64,000 nt of DNA from Zizania palustris (taxonomy: Eukaryota; Streptophyta; Magnoliopsida; Poales; Poaceae): positions 48,618,289 through 48,682,288 of the forward strand of contig JAAALK010000286.1 of NCBI GenBank assembly GCA_019279435.1, given 5' to 3'. Below the pieces are notes generated by a model. The model was not told the origin of the DNA. It worked only from the letters and a program-made list of their open reading frames with translations, and searched no databases. Shown here one piece after another: positions 12,637-23,530 of the stretch. Position 1 is the first letter of the stretch. Each line of letters starts with the position of its first letter. A program made the translations under genes and the position numbers.

Positions 12637-14651
12637 TGAGAAACCAAGGGTGGTTTCGGTGTTTGTGATGAGTGATTGACAGGTTTATTTACCCTCTGTT
12701 CGAGGGGTACCTCCGGAGGGGCTTCGGAGGTGGTACCTCCGAAGGGTGTTCGGAGGTGTGTCACCGGAGTGTGTTCGGTGTTTGCTTGCTGCAGCTGTGC
12801 AGCGGAGTGTGGCTGTCGGAGGGGTCCGGCAGTACACGATGACAGGGTTCGTACCGATGGCTTCGGTACTTTGGGCGGTACACCGGAGTGTGTACCGAAG
12901 GTTGCTAACCCGGAGAGGTCTCCGGAGTACTGGATACACTTGTCTGTTTGTCGGTGGTGCGCAGGGACTTCGGAGGCGACGGACAGGGTTCGAGCCAGGT
13001 GAACTTGGGTCAAGCGGGTGGTTTGATGCCAAGGGAGCGGGGAGCTCCGTCACGGTGGCTGCGAAGGTGGTCCGGGTCGGTCCTCGGGTCGAGGCGTGCC
13101 AGGTGAAGGCAGAGAGTGCGGAGCGTGGCTCCGGCTGAAGGTACTCCGAGACAAGTCCTCGGAGGTGAGGCACTTCGAAGGTACTCCGAATGGAGTGACT
13201 TCGGAGTTGGTGGAACAAGTCCTCTGCGGAGGCAAGGTGTTCGTAGTGTGCTCCGGAGGGAGACACTCGAAGGTGGCCCGACGAAGGTCTCAGAAGTCGA
13301 GGCGCATCGAAGGCATGGTCCGGGTGAGGCTCGTCGAGGAGTGTGCTCGGAGTGAGACACTGCGACGAAGTGCTCATGGAATGCTTCATGCGGAGGCCTT
13401 GGACGAAGGAGGGACTTCGAAGGGTGGTACTCCGAAGGTAGGGCTTCGGAGTGTGAAGGACTTCGGAGCGAGGCTAGCTCCGGAGTGAGGTTGACTTGAG
13501 GTGCTTCGGCCATGCATGGCTTCGGTACACGGACGGACGGTGTTCGAGCTCGGAGTAGCTGCGAAGCCGTGGTGATCCACTCCGGAGGTGGTGGTGCGAA
13601 GGCCCAAGGGCTTTGACGGCTTCGGCTCAAAACCGTCACTGTATCGAAGGACTTCTTCGGCGGAGCGAAGGCCAACAGGCTGCAGGCTTCTCGCCGAAGC
13701 TTCCGCACCCCTCGCGTGCGAAGGGAGGTTCCAGAAGTCAACTCTGTAAAGGCTGACACTGTCTGTTCTGAAAAAGGCTGACACTGTCCCCTCTGCAGCT
13801 GACAGAGAAGCCTCCAAAATAAAGGTGGACTACCTTTTGTACCCCTTAGTTCTGTAGAGACAAAATGGATGTAAACCCTAGGGGTAAAGTAGTCACTTCC
13901 TTAGGATGAAGCCGTGGGCTATAAATATGGGGGCTCGGTAGGTAACATTTAACACTTTGAGCATTTACTGTTGAGCTCCTGTAGACAGACCTCGCTGTAT
14001 TCATTCTGAGTTCAATTTATTTCAGTGTTCCTTGTTCAAGCGGCGAAGCCCTGCTTCTGTGTGCTTTTGCTTGAACTCGCGTTGCATACCTCGTTAGTCT
14101 TTAGCTCACCGAAGCCTGTCTTGGCGAAGGGTGTTTCTCTCGCGAAGTGTGCTTTTTCAGTGTGCTGTCGCTCTGTGTAACACGAGGCAAGACCTCGCTG
14201 ATTACTAGCGAAGCCCTGGTTGTTTCCCGTTTTGCTTCTTGTGTCGAAGCCCTTAGCGAAGTCCGTTTTGTGTGCGTGTAGACCTTCACGTACGAAGCCC
14301 AGCACCAGTTGCTGTCGCCAAGTACTTGGTCGAAGTCCTCAGAGGGCTGTCCACTCTTGCGAAGGGTGAAGTGCGAAGCCTGCTCGAAGCACCTCGTGTG
14401 CGGAGCCTGCACTGACTTAGCAGAGTAGATTTTCGAGGGTTGTAAGTGGAGCGAAGTCTTCTTGGCTTCGAACTTTTGCTCCTCCGAAGCCTGTGTTCGA
14501 AGGTGTCGAAGTACCTCCGAACCAGACCTTCGAAGGTAGTGTTCGAAGCCTGTTCCGCAGAAGACAGAACAGAACCGAAGGCTAAGTTTTTAGCCCGAAA
14601 TTTTAAAAGCTCCCATTCACCCCCCCTCTGGTCGCCGTTTCCGGTCCAACA
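12637..14651 (+). repeat. 5' LTR of the Sirevirus-type element
   Basis: 2015 bp, starting TGAGAAACC and ending GGTCCAACA. The first 1.1 kb is crowded with short palindromic and near-palindromic motifs built from CTTCGGAG, CCTCCGAAG, TTCGAAG and TCCGGAG. A TATA box (TATAAATA) lies at 13920-13927. Long open frames inside the LTR occur identically in both copies on both strands and are not genes. Confidence 0.95.
13920..13927 (+). promoter_or_regulatory. TATA box of the retrotransposon LTR
   Basis: TATAAATA in a GGGC-TATAAATA-TGGGGGC context, the likely start of genomic RNA synthesis. The same box is at 22799-22806 in the 3' LTR. Confidence 0.7.
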
Positions 14652-14668
14652 ATTGGTATCAGAGCGGG
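14652..14668 (+). other. Primer binding site
   Basis: ATTGGTATCAGAGC directly follows the 5' LTR. TGGTATCAGAGC is the usual plant Copia primer site, complementary to the 3' end of initiator methionine tRNA. Confidence 0.9.
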
Positions 14669-14715
14669 TTAAGATCACCAGTTGACCTTAACCGGTTTTG
14701 TGATCTGTTGGCGAC

Positions 14716-17178
14716 ATGGATAGAGGCAGTAAAATTCCTCTGTTCGATGGGACAGATTTTGCATACTGGAAGGTGCGCATGGAGGCTTACTTGTTAAGCC
14801 AAGGAAATGCAATTTGGGAGATTGTGGACTCACAATACTCCATCCCTGATACCCGCACCACTCAAACCGAAAAAGATCAGTATATTGCCAACTCGAAGGC
14901 AAGGAACATTCTGTTCATTGGTTTGAGTCGGAGTGAGTTTGATAGGGTGCAGCACCTTAGGACTGCTAGGGAAATTTGGACAACGCTCACTATTTATCAT
15001 GAGGGCTCTACTCAGATTAAGGCCAGGCGCCAAAGCACCTACAACCAACAGTATCAGCTGTTTGTGCAGGCACCTGGTGAATCTATAGATGCCATGTTTT
15101 CGCGCTTTGATGCTATAGTGAGTAACTTGCGATCCAACGGGACGCTTGCTTACAGTGATCACGATAGGGCTATCAAGCTTCTCTATGCTCTTGACCGTAG
15201 CATATGGGAGGTGAAGATATCCAGCATTGAGGAGTCCACAGGCTATGACACATTGACCTGTGACGAACTCTTTAGCAAGCTGAAGTCCACAGAGATTGCC
15301 AAGGCATCTCTTGCTGTGCACAGAAGCTCTTTGCCACAGCCATTGGCATTGGTTTCTAGCACTAGCCGTGGCACCACTGCAGAACCAAGCACATCAGGCA
15401 CTTGTGTTCTTGCAGATGGTTTTGCTTTGTCCTCCCTGGTCTCCGTCACAAAGGAGCAGGTGGACACTCTAGCTGATGATGAGCTTGCTCTCATTGCCCG
15501 GAGGTTCACCCGCTTTCATCATGAGAGACGGGATCAGCGGAGAAGTGGTTTTAGTGGCTGCTATGAATGTGGCGACACCTCTCACATCAAGGCCAATTGC
15601 CCCAAGGTCAAGAAGAGAGATGAGAGTGACCGCCCTAAATACCACAAGAAGGAGAGGAAGCCCTTTGTGAAGGGCAAGCGCGGCAAGATGGCTAAGAAAG
15701 TAGCCAAGGCCGCTTCCAGAGCTTTTGTTGCTGCTCTCAGCGACATCGACACATCCTCAACTGAGGAGTCGAGCTCTGAGGAGGAGGAGTCCCCAAGGAA
15801 GGAGGACAAGAAGGACAAGAAGGGACGTGACTTCACCGGCCTTTGCTTCATGGCCGACAGCGATCACAGCGGCGATGAGCTTGACTCATCAGAGGTAAAC
15901 CTATCATCTGACCAGCTTCTAATTAAATTAGATGAGCTGAATGAAGTAGTACTTGGTCAGGATAGATTACTTGTGCAAGCTGCTAGAGAAAGAAAAGACC
16001 TTAGACTTAGGCTAGAAAATGTTTCTACTGAATATGCCATGCTTAAGTCTAAATTTGATGATGCTGAATGTGAATCATGTTCTGTTGTCATGAGTGAGCT
16101 TGCTCAGTTGCGTTCTGTACATGCTCAAACTCTTTCTGAGCTTGAGACTGCACAGAAGCAGCTTTTGGAGGTGGATTCTAGACCTCTTGATATTATTGAT
16201 TGCATGAACTGCTCTTTATTACGCGATAGCATTTCTTTACGTGATAAGCATGTTCATGATTTAGAGGCTAGATTGGAGAGGGCCGGTAGTTCTAAGGATG
16301 TGCAACCTATTTGTGACACTTGCATTACCCTTAAGGACCAGCTAGGCACTGTCAGAGAGCGAGCTGAAAACCTCATGTCAGAAAATGAATACCTTCTTTC
16401 TGTGGTGAACAAATGCACTGAGGGGAAGGGTAGGATGGATTTGCTCTTGGCCAAGACCAAGTTGTGTGCTGACAGAGCCGGGGTAGCTCTAGGTTTGGGT
16501 TTTGAGAGGATAGCTTCAGACAGTAAGACCAAAACTGTTTTTACCTCTCCCACCACCCTAGAGAAAGAGAGAGCTCTGTTGGACACCCCATCAGCCAAAA
16601 AGCCTACCCATCCACCAAAGAAAACCACTCCTCCTGCCAAGAAAAATCCTCCCAAGAAAACCACACAGAAGAAACCCAAGGAGCCTGTGAGAGTTGCTCC
16701 TATGACCCATGAGAGTGCCCCCAGGAGAGTGTTTCACTGTTCTTACTGTCAGCGGGCGGGTCATTTGGTTGGGTTTTGCTTTCGTCGCATCAAGGATGAG
16801 CGACGTGCTCAGGCGATGAGCTATCAGGACATGCGTTACCCATCTTTAGGTATGCATGAGTCTGAGTATTACTCTCGTCCTGTTTTTGAGGCTCCTCGTG
16901 CTTCTCGGAGAGGTTTTGCTCCTCGAGGTGTTCACCATGTTCCATATGGTGGTAGACCTCGGGTTAGCAGATTTGTACCTCGTCAGAGTAGGAGACCTCG
17001 ACATGTTGTTCTTTCACAGCATGTAGGTAGACCTCGCACTTTGCATCATTCTGATTATTATGTGCGTAGACCGTCTGCTTTTACTGTGCCTACTACTCGT
17101 GTCACTCAGTGCTGGATGCCTCGTCATTATTTTACTCACCCCAGCACTGAGCGATCGAGGCATTCTTATCATGTGTAG
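14716..17178 (+). CDS. Retrotransposon gag polyprotein
   Basis: 820 residues from ATG, intact. The N-terminal third is a UBN2-type Copia gag region (FAYWKVRMEAYL; EIWTTL). A CCHC zinc knuckle (C-X2-C-X4-H-X4-C) starts at residue 282 and is followed by a Lys-rich and then a Ser/Glu-rich stretch. Residues about 400-560 are a heptad-rich coiled coil. A second CCHC knuckle starts at residue 675 and the C-terminus is Arg/Tyr/His-rich. Long gag proteins with a C-terminal coiled coil are typical of Sireviruses. The frame ends at a single UAG (17176-17178), after which the same frame continues directly into pol. Confidence 0.92.
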   Translation: MDRGSKIPLFDGTDFAYWKVRMEAYLLSQGNAIWEIVDSQYSIPDTRTTQTEKDQYIANSKARNILFIGLSRSEFDRVQHLRTAREIWTTLTIYHEGSTQIKARRQSTYNQQYQLFVQAPGESIDAMFSRFDAIVSNLRSNGTLAYSDHDRAIKLLYALDRSIWEVKISSIEESTGYDTLTCDELFSKLKSTEIAKASLAVHRSSLPQPLALVSSTSRGTTAEPSTSGTCVLADGFALSSLVSVTKEQVDTLADDELALIARRFTRFHHERRDQRRSGFSGCYECGDTSHIKANCPKVKKRDESDRPKYHKKERKPFVKGKRGKMAKKVAKAASRAFVAALSDIDTSSTEESSSEEEESPRKEDKKDKKGRDFTGLCFMADSDHSGDELDSSEVNLSSDQLLIKLDELNEVVLGQDRLLVQAARERKDLRLRLENVSTEYAMLKSKFDDAECESCSVVMSELAQLRSVHAQTLSELETAQKQLLEVDSRPLDIIDCMNCSLLRDSISLRDKHVHDLEARLERAGSSKDVQPICDTCITLKDQLGTVRERAENLMSENEYLLSVVNKCTEGKGRMDLLLAKTKLCADRAGVALGLGFERIASDSKTKTVFTSPTTLEKERALLDTPSAKKPTHPPKKTTPPAKKNPPKKTTQKKPKEPVRVAPMTHESAPRRVFHCSYCQRAGHLVGFCFRRIKDERRAQAMSYQDMRYPSLGMHESEYYSRPVFEAPRASRRGFAPRGVHHVPYGGRPRVSRFVPRQSRRPRHVVLSQHVGRPRTLHHSDYYVRRPSAFTVPTTRVTQCWMPRHYFTHPSTERSRHSYHV

Positions 17179-20100
17179 GCGACAGGTCGAGGCTTGGAGG
17201 GCACGTGGATCATGGACTCCGGTTGTTCGCGCCACATGACCGGAGATGCAAACTGGTTCTCCAGCCTCACAACAACCAAGCAAAGGGAACATATCACCTT
17301 CGGAAACAATCGAAGGAGTAGAGTGAAAGGTAAAGGTGTGGTAAGGATTAACACGAACTTCACTCTCAAAGATGTTGCTTTGGTTGAGAACCTGGGATAC
17401 AATTTGTTGTCTGTATCTCAGTTGCTTGATGAGGGCTTCGAAGTGCGATTTCATCGCGATACTTCGCAAGTGCTCAATTCTGATGGCGTTGTGGTGTGTA
17501 AGATCTTTAGAGTTGGGAGAGTTTTTGGAGCTGATTTTTCAGAGTCGTCTGGTTCTTCTCATTGCCTTGTTGCACATTCGACTTCTGAGCTTTGGAAGTG
17601 GCATAGGAGACTAGGGCATATGAGCTTTGAATTGCTCGCTCGTCTGAGCGCCCTAGGTTTGATCCGAGGATTGCCCAAGCTCAAGTTTGAGAAGAATTTA
17701 GTTTGCGCTCCATGTCGACATGGAAAAATGATTGCCGCTTCGCATTCGCCAGTCACCACAGTGATGACTGAACAGCCCGGAGAACTTCTCCATATGGACA
17801 CTGTAGGTCCTTCTCGGGTTAGTTCTTTAGGCGGCAAGTGGTATGTACTTGTTATTGTCGACGATTTCTCTCGCTACTCTTGGGTCTTCTTTCTTGCCAG
17901 CAAGGATGAAGTGTTTTCACACTTTCGGAGCTTGGCTTTGAGACTTGTCACTGAACTCCCTGGTGCATTAAAATTCATTCGAAGCGATAATGGCACCGAG
18001 TTCAAAAATAGTCTCTTTGTTGACTTTTGCATGGAGCATGGCATAGAACATCAATTCTCTGCTCCGCGGGTTCCTCAACAGAACGGTGTTGTTGAGAGGA
18101 AAAACCGCACTTTGGTTGAGATGGCTAGGACGATGCTTGATGAGCATAGGACTCCTAGAAAATTCTGGGCTGAGGCCATGAACACTGCATGTTACATCTC
18201 AAACCGAATTTTCTTGCGCTCAATTTTAAATTTGACATCTTATGAGCTGCGTTTTGGGAGACAGCCCAAGGTTACTCATCTTCGAGTTTTTGGCTGTCGC
18301 TGCTTTATCCTAAAACGTGGTAACTTGGATAAATTTGAGTCGCGATCTTCTGACGGGATCTTTTTGGGTTATACTACTCATGGTCATTCTTATCGTGTTT
18401 ATAACTTGGAAACTAACACTGTCATCGAGTCATGTGATGTGACTTTTGATGAATCAACCCCCTCTGTTAGTTCTGCTTTTGAACAGGCAAATGAACACGA
18501 TATGGAACAGACCTTATTCGAAGACGAAGATCCCGGAGAATTCGAGGATGATCCCCTACTACCCTCGACATCAACCCCCGAAGCTGACCCCGCTTCAACT
18601 ACTTCGGCACGAGGTCCCGAAGCAACTACCTCAACATCGGTCATCTTGGACCAATCCAACGCACAAGTTGAGGGGGAGACTGCATCCCGCCGCGAGGCTC
18701 CACATCATGTCCAAAGGATGCACCCTCCCGAGCAGATCATTGGTGAGCTTGATCAAAGGGTAACACGTTCTCACGCTCATTTCACTAATGATGCTTTTGT
18801 TGCTTCTTTCGAGCCCTTAGATGTTAGTCATGCACTTTCTGATTCTAGTTGGATCAATGCCATGCATGAAGAGCTTGAGAATTTTGAAAGAAACCAAGTC
18901 TGGACTTTAGTTGATCCTCCACCAAATGTTCATTTCATTGGAACAAAATGGATTTTTAAAAATAAACAAGGGGAGGATGGGACAATTGTTAGAAATAAGG
19001 CTAGACTTGTAGCTCAGGGCTTTTCTCAACTAGAAGGGATTGATTTTACTGAAACTTTTGCACCTGTTGCTCGCCTTGAGGCCATTAGGATTTTGCTTGC
19101 CTTTGCGACATCCCGGGGATTCAAACTCTATCAAATGGATGTCAAAAGTGCTTTTCTTAATGGCTTCATAGGTGAAGATGTTTATGTAAAACAACCCCCT
19201 GGTTTTGAAAACCCCAAGTACCCACATAAAGTCCTTAAACTTCATAAGGCTCTTTATGGACTCAAGCAGGCCCCTCGGGCTTGGTATGATAGACTTAAGT
19301 CTTTTCTGCTTGAGCGAGGGTATTTGATGGGCTCTATTGATAAAACTTTGTTTACTCTCAAGCATGGCAAAGATTTCCTCCTAGTTCAGATTTATGTGGA
19401 TGATATCATCTTTGGTGGCTCTTCTCATGCTTTGGTTGCCGAGTTTGCAGATACCATGAGCAGGGAATTTGAAATGTCGATGATGGGTGAACTCACTTTT
19501 TTCCTTGGTTTGCAAATCAAGCAAAGCAAACAAGGTACTTTTGTTCACCAGACAAAGTACACCAAGGACCTGCTCAAGAAATTCGACATGTCCGATGCGA
19601 AGCCCCTCGCCACTCCAATGGCTACATCTGTAGCATTGGACCCTGACGAAGATGGAGAAGCTGTAGATCAGAAGGAGTTTCGGAGCATGATCGGCTCCCT
19701 CCTCTACTTGACTGCCACGAGGCCGGACATACACTTCGCTGTGTGTCTGTGCGCTCGTTTTCAGGCTTCACCACGAGCTTCGCACCGCCAAGCGGTTAAG
19801 CGCATCCTAAGGTATCTCAAGCACACCCTTGAATTTGGCATATGGTATTCATCGTCTTCTTCTTTATGTCTTAGAGGTTATTCAGATGCGGATTTTGCTG
19901 GGTGTAGAATTGATAGGAAGAGTACCTCTGGTACTTGTCATTTTCTGGGTACGTCTCTGGTTTGCTGGTCTTCCCGCAAACAGTCTAGTGTTGCACAATC
20001 GACGGCGGAAGCCGAATATGTTGCTGCAGCTAGCTGTTGCTCTCAGATTTTGTGGATGGTTTCCACTTTGCGGGATTTCGGGTTAGATTATAAGAGTGTT

Positions 20101-20346
20101 CCACTTTTCTGTGATAACACTAGTGCTATTTGTATTGCAAACAACCCGGTTCAGCACTCCAGAACCAAACACATTGATGTACGGTATCATTTTCTCAGAG
20201 ATCACAATGAGAAGGGTGATATTGAACTTCAATATGTTGATACCCAACACCAGCTTGCCGATATTTTTACAAAACCCCTCGATGCTTCTCGGTTTGCTTA
20301 CTTGCGTGGGGAACTTGGTATTTGTCATCCCTACGGCATTTTGTGA
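17179..20346 (+). CDS. Retrotransposon pol polyprotein (protease, integrase, RT, RNase H)
   Basis: About 1055 codons, open from just after the gag UAG to TGA at 20344-20346 and in the same frame as gag. There is no in-frame ATG before the protease motif (the first is in WIMDSG itself), so translation by readthrough of the UAG is likely. Order: aspartic protease (DSGCSRHMTG); pre-integrase zinc motif (HRRLGHMS, CAPCRHGK); integrase core (DTVGP, RSDNGTEF, PQQNGVVERKNR); RT (WIFKNKQG, YQMDVKSAFLNG, YGLKQAPRAW, YVDD at 19393-19404); RNase H (YSDADFAG, STAEAEYVA, FCDNTSAI, RTKHIDVRYHF). No frameshift or premature stop was seen. Confidence 0.95.
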   Translation, partial: ATGRGLEGTWIMDSGCSRHMTGDANWFSSLTTTKQREHITFGNNRRSRVKGKGVVRINTNFTLKDVALVENLGYNLLSVSQLLDEGFEVRFHRDTSQVLNSDGVVVCKIFRVGRVFGADFSESSGSSHCLVAHSTSELWKWHRRLGHMSFELLARLSALGLIRGLPKLKFEKNLVCAPCRHGKMIAASHSPVTTVMTEQPGELLHMDTVGPSRVSSLGGKWYVLVIVDDFSRYSWVFFLASKDEVFSHFRSLALRLVTELPGALKFIRSDNGTEFKNSLFVDFCMEHGIEHQFSAPRVPQQNGVVERKNRTLVEMARTMLDEHRTPRKFWAEAMNTACYISNRIFLRSILNLTSYELRFGRQPKVTHLRVFGCRCFILKRGNLDKFESRSSDGIFLGYTTHGHSYRVYNLETNTVIESCDVTFDESTPSVSSAFEQANEHDMEQTLFEDEDPGEFEDDPLLPSTSTPEADPASTTSARGPEATTSTSVILDQSNAQVEGETASRREAPHHVQRMHPPEQIIGELDQRVTRSHAHFTNDAFVASFEPLDVSHALSDSSWINAMHEELENFERNQVWTLVDPPPNVHFIGTKWIFKNKQGEDGTIVRNKARLVAQGFSQLEGIDFTETFAPVARLEAIRILLAFATSRGFKLYQMDVKSAFLNGFIGEDVYVKQPPGFENPKYPHKVLKLHKALYGLKQAPRAWYDRLKSFLLERGYLMGSIDKTLFTLKHGKDFLLVQIYVDDIIFGGSSHALVAEFADTMSREFEMSMMGELTFFLGLQIKQSKQGTFVHQTKYTKDLLKKFDMSDAKPLATPMATSVALDPDEDGEAVDQKEFRSMIGSLLYLTATRPDIHFAVCLCARFQASPRASHRQAVKRILRYLKHTLEFGIWYSSSSSLCLRGYSDADFAGCRIDRKSTSGTCHFLGTSLVCWSSRKQSSVAQSTAEAEYVAAASCCSQILWMVSTLRDFGLDYKSVPLFCDNTSAICIANNPVQHSRTKHIDVRYHFLRDHNEKGDIELQYVDTQHQLADIFTKPLDASRFAYLRGELGICHPYGIL

Positions 20347-21515
20347 GGGGGAGCTGCTTTTAATTGTCTTGCATATGCTCATTATGTGTGGAATTGCACT
20401 TACATCTTCTGCTATTATATGCCTGCTTTTAATTCAAAGAAATCATGACAGCTCAGCTCTATGAAATATGTCTGGAACATTGATTGTGCATGATGTTTTA
20501 TTTTCTAAAAATCAAAACTTGCTCACCGCATAATCTTGTATCTAGCTTGTTTAGGGTGGACTGCTTTTAGCTATCTTTTATCTACTTGACAGCAAGACAA
20601 TGTTCCTTGGATGCTAAAATATGCAACTTGAAAATTGTGTTCTTTATTCATGGATACTCATCAAAAATTTAATTCTTCAAAATCAAAAATTCATGATTTG
20701 CCTGGTTTCAATGAAAAGATCCAGGAGGGTTTGTTTGTCGCACTACTCTATTCTAGACTGCTTACCATTGCACTTTGGTCTGAACTGGGATAGTGTAGTG
20801 TATGCCAAAATCACCGCCTTAAGCTTCAGATGGCTTTCTTGCCTAGGCTTGGCCTGATTGGAAAGTATAAGGTGGACAAACAAATAACCCCTGGCATTAA
20901 GAAAAAGAACAACAAAATTAATTGCTCATCAAGGTTGCTTTCACAGCTCCTTTTGAACAAGACTTGTCTGTCTAGGGTAGAACTTGTTAGCTTTGCGCAG
21001 TCCTTGCCTTCTCATGTCTAACTACTGTGATTAAGTGGTGATGCTTTTACTTCAAAATGACAAAATCACATGCCATCATCTTGTTTCACAGATTGTTAAA
21101 TTGAGCTGAGCACATGATCATTTGTGTTAATTTTGGCATATTTTTGCATTATATGTCTTTGCAATTCTATTCATTTTGCAGCTTTGCATCTTTTGAATGC
21201 TCCTTGATGCTTGCATTGCCAAAGGGGGAGAGATTTTGCTATGTTCTCTGCTGCAAGAAGGCATTTTTTCTAAAGGGGGAGAGATTTTTGACATAAAGGG
21301 GGAGAAACATTTGCTCAACTCAGGGGGAGTTTTTTATCCAAAGGGAGTTTTGCCGAAAGGGCTTTTACTCTTTTGAGAAAGGGGGAGAAAATTTCTTTTA
21401 TCAAGTGACATGCTTTGGCTCTTTTCTGAGTTTTTATGGTCACTTGTGTGCTGAAATTTTTTAAAATTTTCTTGAACTTCAATTTGGTTGTCAATGCACT
21501 CATCAAGGGGGAGAT
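20347..21515 (+). other. Retrotransposon 3' untranslated region with multiple polypurine tracts
   Basis: No env-like frame. From 21221 onward, tracts of the A(A)AGGGGGAG type recur at about 21221, 21272, 21295, 21322, 21340 and 21376, with the terminal one at 21505-21513 just before the 3' LTR. The last is the expected plus-strand primer. Repeated tracts at this place are a described hallmark of Sireviruses. Confidence 0.85.
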
Positions 21516-23530
21516 TGAGAAACCAAGGGTGGTTTCGGTGTTTGTGATGAGTGATTGACAGGTTTATTTACCCTCTGTTCGAGGGGTACCTCCGGAGGGG
21601 CTTCGGAGGTGGTACCTCCGAAGGGTGTTCGGAGGTGTGTCACCGGAGTGTGTTCGGTGTTTGCTTGCTGCAGCTGTGCAGCGGAGTGTGGCTGTCGGAG
21701 GGGTCCGGCAGTACACGATGACAGGGTTCGTACCGATGGCTTCGGTACTTTGGGCGGTACACCGGAGTGTGTACCGAAGGTTGCTAACCCGGAGAGGTCT
21801 CCGGAGTACTGGATACACTTGTCTGTTTGTCGGTGGTGCGCAGGGACTTCGGAGGCGACGGACAGGGTTCGAGCCAGGTGAACTTGGGTCAAGCGGGTGG
21901 TTTGATGCCAAGGGAGCGGGGAGCTCCGTCACGGTGGCTGCGAAGGTGGTCCGGGTCGGTCCTCGGGTCGAGGCGTGCCAGGTGAAGGCAGAGAGTGCGG
22001 AGCGTGGCTCCGGCTGAAGGTACTCCGAGACAAGTCCTCGGAGGTGAGGCACTTCGAAGGTACTCCGAATGGAGTGACTTCGGAGTTGGTGGAACAAGTC
22101 CTCTGCGGAGGCAAGGTGTTCGTAGTGTGCTCCGGAGGGAGACACTCGAAGGTGGCCCGACGAAGGTCTCAGAAGTCGAGGCGCATCGAAGGCATGGTCC
22201 GGGTGAGGCTCGTCGAGGAGTGTGCTCGGAGTGAGACACTGCGACGAAGTGCTCATGGAATGCTTCATGCGGAGGCCTTGGACGAAGGAGGGACTTCGAA
22301 GGGTGGTACTCCGAAGGTAGGGCTTCGGAGTGTGAAGGACTTCGGAGCGAGGCTAGCTCCGGAGTGAGGTTGACTTGAGGTGCTTCGGCCATGCATGGCT
22401 TCGGTACACGGACGGACGGTGTTCGAGCTCGGAGTAGCTGCGAAGCCGTGGTGATCCACTCCGGAGGTGGTGGTGCGAAGGCCCAAGGGCTTTGACGGCT
22501 TCGGCTCAAAACCGTCACTGTATCGAAGGACTTCTTCGGCGGAGCGAAGGCCAACAGGCTGCAGGCTTCTCGCCGAAGCTTCCGCACCCCTCGCGTGCGA
22601 AGGGAGGTTCCAGAAGTCAACTCTGTAAAGGCTGACACTGTCTGTTCTGAAAAAGGCTGACACTGTCCCCTCTGCAGCTGACAGAGAAGCCTCCAAAATA
22701 AAGGTGGACTACCTTTTGTACCCCTTAGTTCTGTAGAGACAAAATGGATGTAAACCCTAGGGGTAAAGTAGTCACTTCCTTAGGATGAAGCCGTGGGCTA
22801 TAAATATGGGGGCTCGGTAGGTAACATTTAACACTTTGAGCATTTACTGTTGAGCTCCTGTAGACAGACCTCGCTGTATTCATTCTGAGTTCAATTTATT
22901 TCAGTGTTCCTTGTTCAAGCGGCGAAGCCCTGCTTCTGTGTGCTTTTGCTTGAACTCGCGTTGCATACCTCGTTAGTCTTTAGCTCACCGAAGCCTGTCT
23001 TGGCGAAGGGTGTTTCTCTCGCGAAGTGTGCTTTTTCAGTGTGCTGTCGCTCTGTGTAACACGAGGCAAGACCTCGCTGATTACTAGCGAAGCCCTGGTT
23101 GTTTCCCGTTTTGCTTCTTGTGTCGAAGCCCTTAGCGAAGTCCGTTTTGTGTGCGTGTAGACCTTCACGTACGAAGCCCAGCACCAGTTGTTGTCGCCAA
23201 GTACTTGGTCGAAGTCCTCAGAGGGCTGTCCACTCTTGCGAAGGGTGAAGTGCGAAGCCTGCTCGAAGCACCTCGTGTGCGGAGCCTGCACTGACTTAGC
23301 AGAGTAGATTTTCGAGGGTTGTAAGTGGAGCGAAGTCTTCTTGGCTTCGAACTTTTGCTCCTCCGAAGCCTGTGTTCGAAGGTGTCGAAGTACCTCCGAA
23401 CCAGACCTTCGAAGGTAGTGTTCGAAGCCTGTTCCGCAGAAGACAGAACAGAACCGAAGGCTAAGTTTTTAGCCCGAAATTTTAAAAGCTCCCATTCACC
23501 CCCCCTCTGGTCGCCGTTTCCGGTCCAACA
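21516..23530 (+). repeat. 3' LTR of the Sirevirus-type element
   Basis: 2015 bp, same length as the 5' LTR and matching it at all but one inspected position (T at 23191 for C at 14312). It is followed by the target duplication ATTAC at 23531-23535. Confidence 0.95.

Larger units (their letters stand above)
12637..23530 (+). mobile_element. Copia/Sirevirus-type LTR retrotransposon, complete and very young
   Basis: A complete 10,894-bp element flanked by the 5-bp target duplication ATTAC (12632-12636 and 23531-23535). It has two 2015-bp LTRs that begin TG and end CA, a tRNA-Met-type primer binding site, gag, pol in the order protease-integrase-RT-RNase H (Copia order), and a polypurine tract. 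By eye the LTRs differ at one position (14312 C versus 23191 T), so insertion is very recent. The long gag with a coiled coil, the repeated purine tracts before the 3' LTR and the WIMDSGCSRHMTG protease start all fit the plant Sirevirus lineage. No env-like frame lies in the 1.17 kb between pol and the 3' LTR. Confidence 0.95.

Noticed and set aside
12676..13817. Several open frames of 100-249 codons on both strands
   Set aside because: All lie inside the LTR and recur unchanged at 21555-22696 in the other LTR. They follow from the CTTCGGAG-type repeats and have no domain.
20347..21515. Possible env-like gene of the Sirevirus-type element
   Set aside because: Only short frames of at most about 122 codons occur, in a different frame from pol and without signal peptide or membrane segment.
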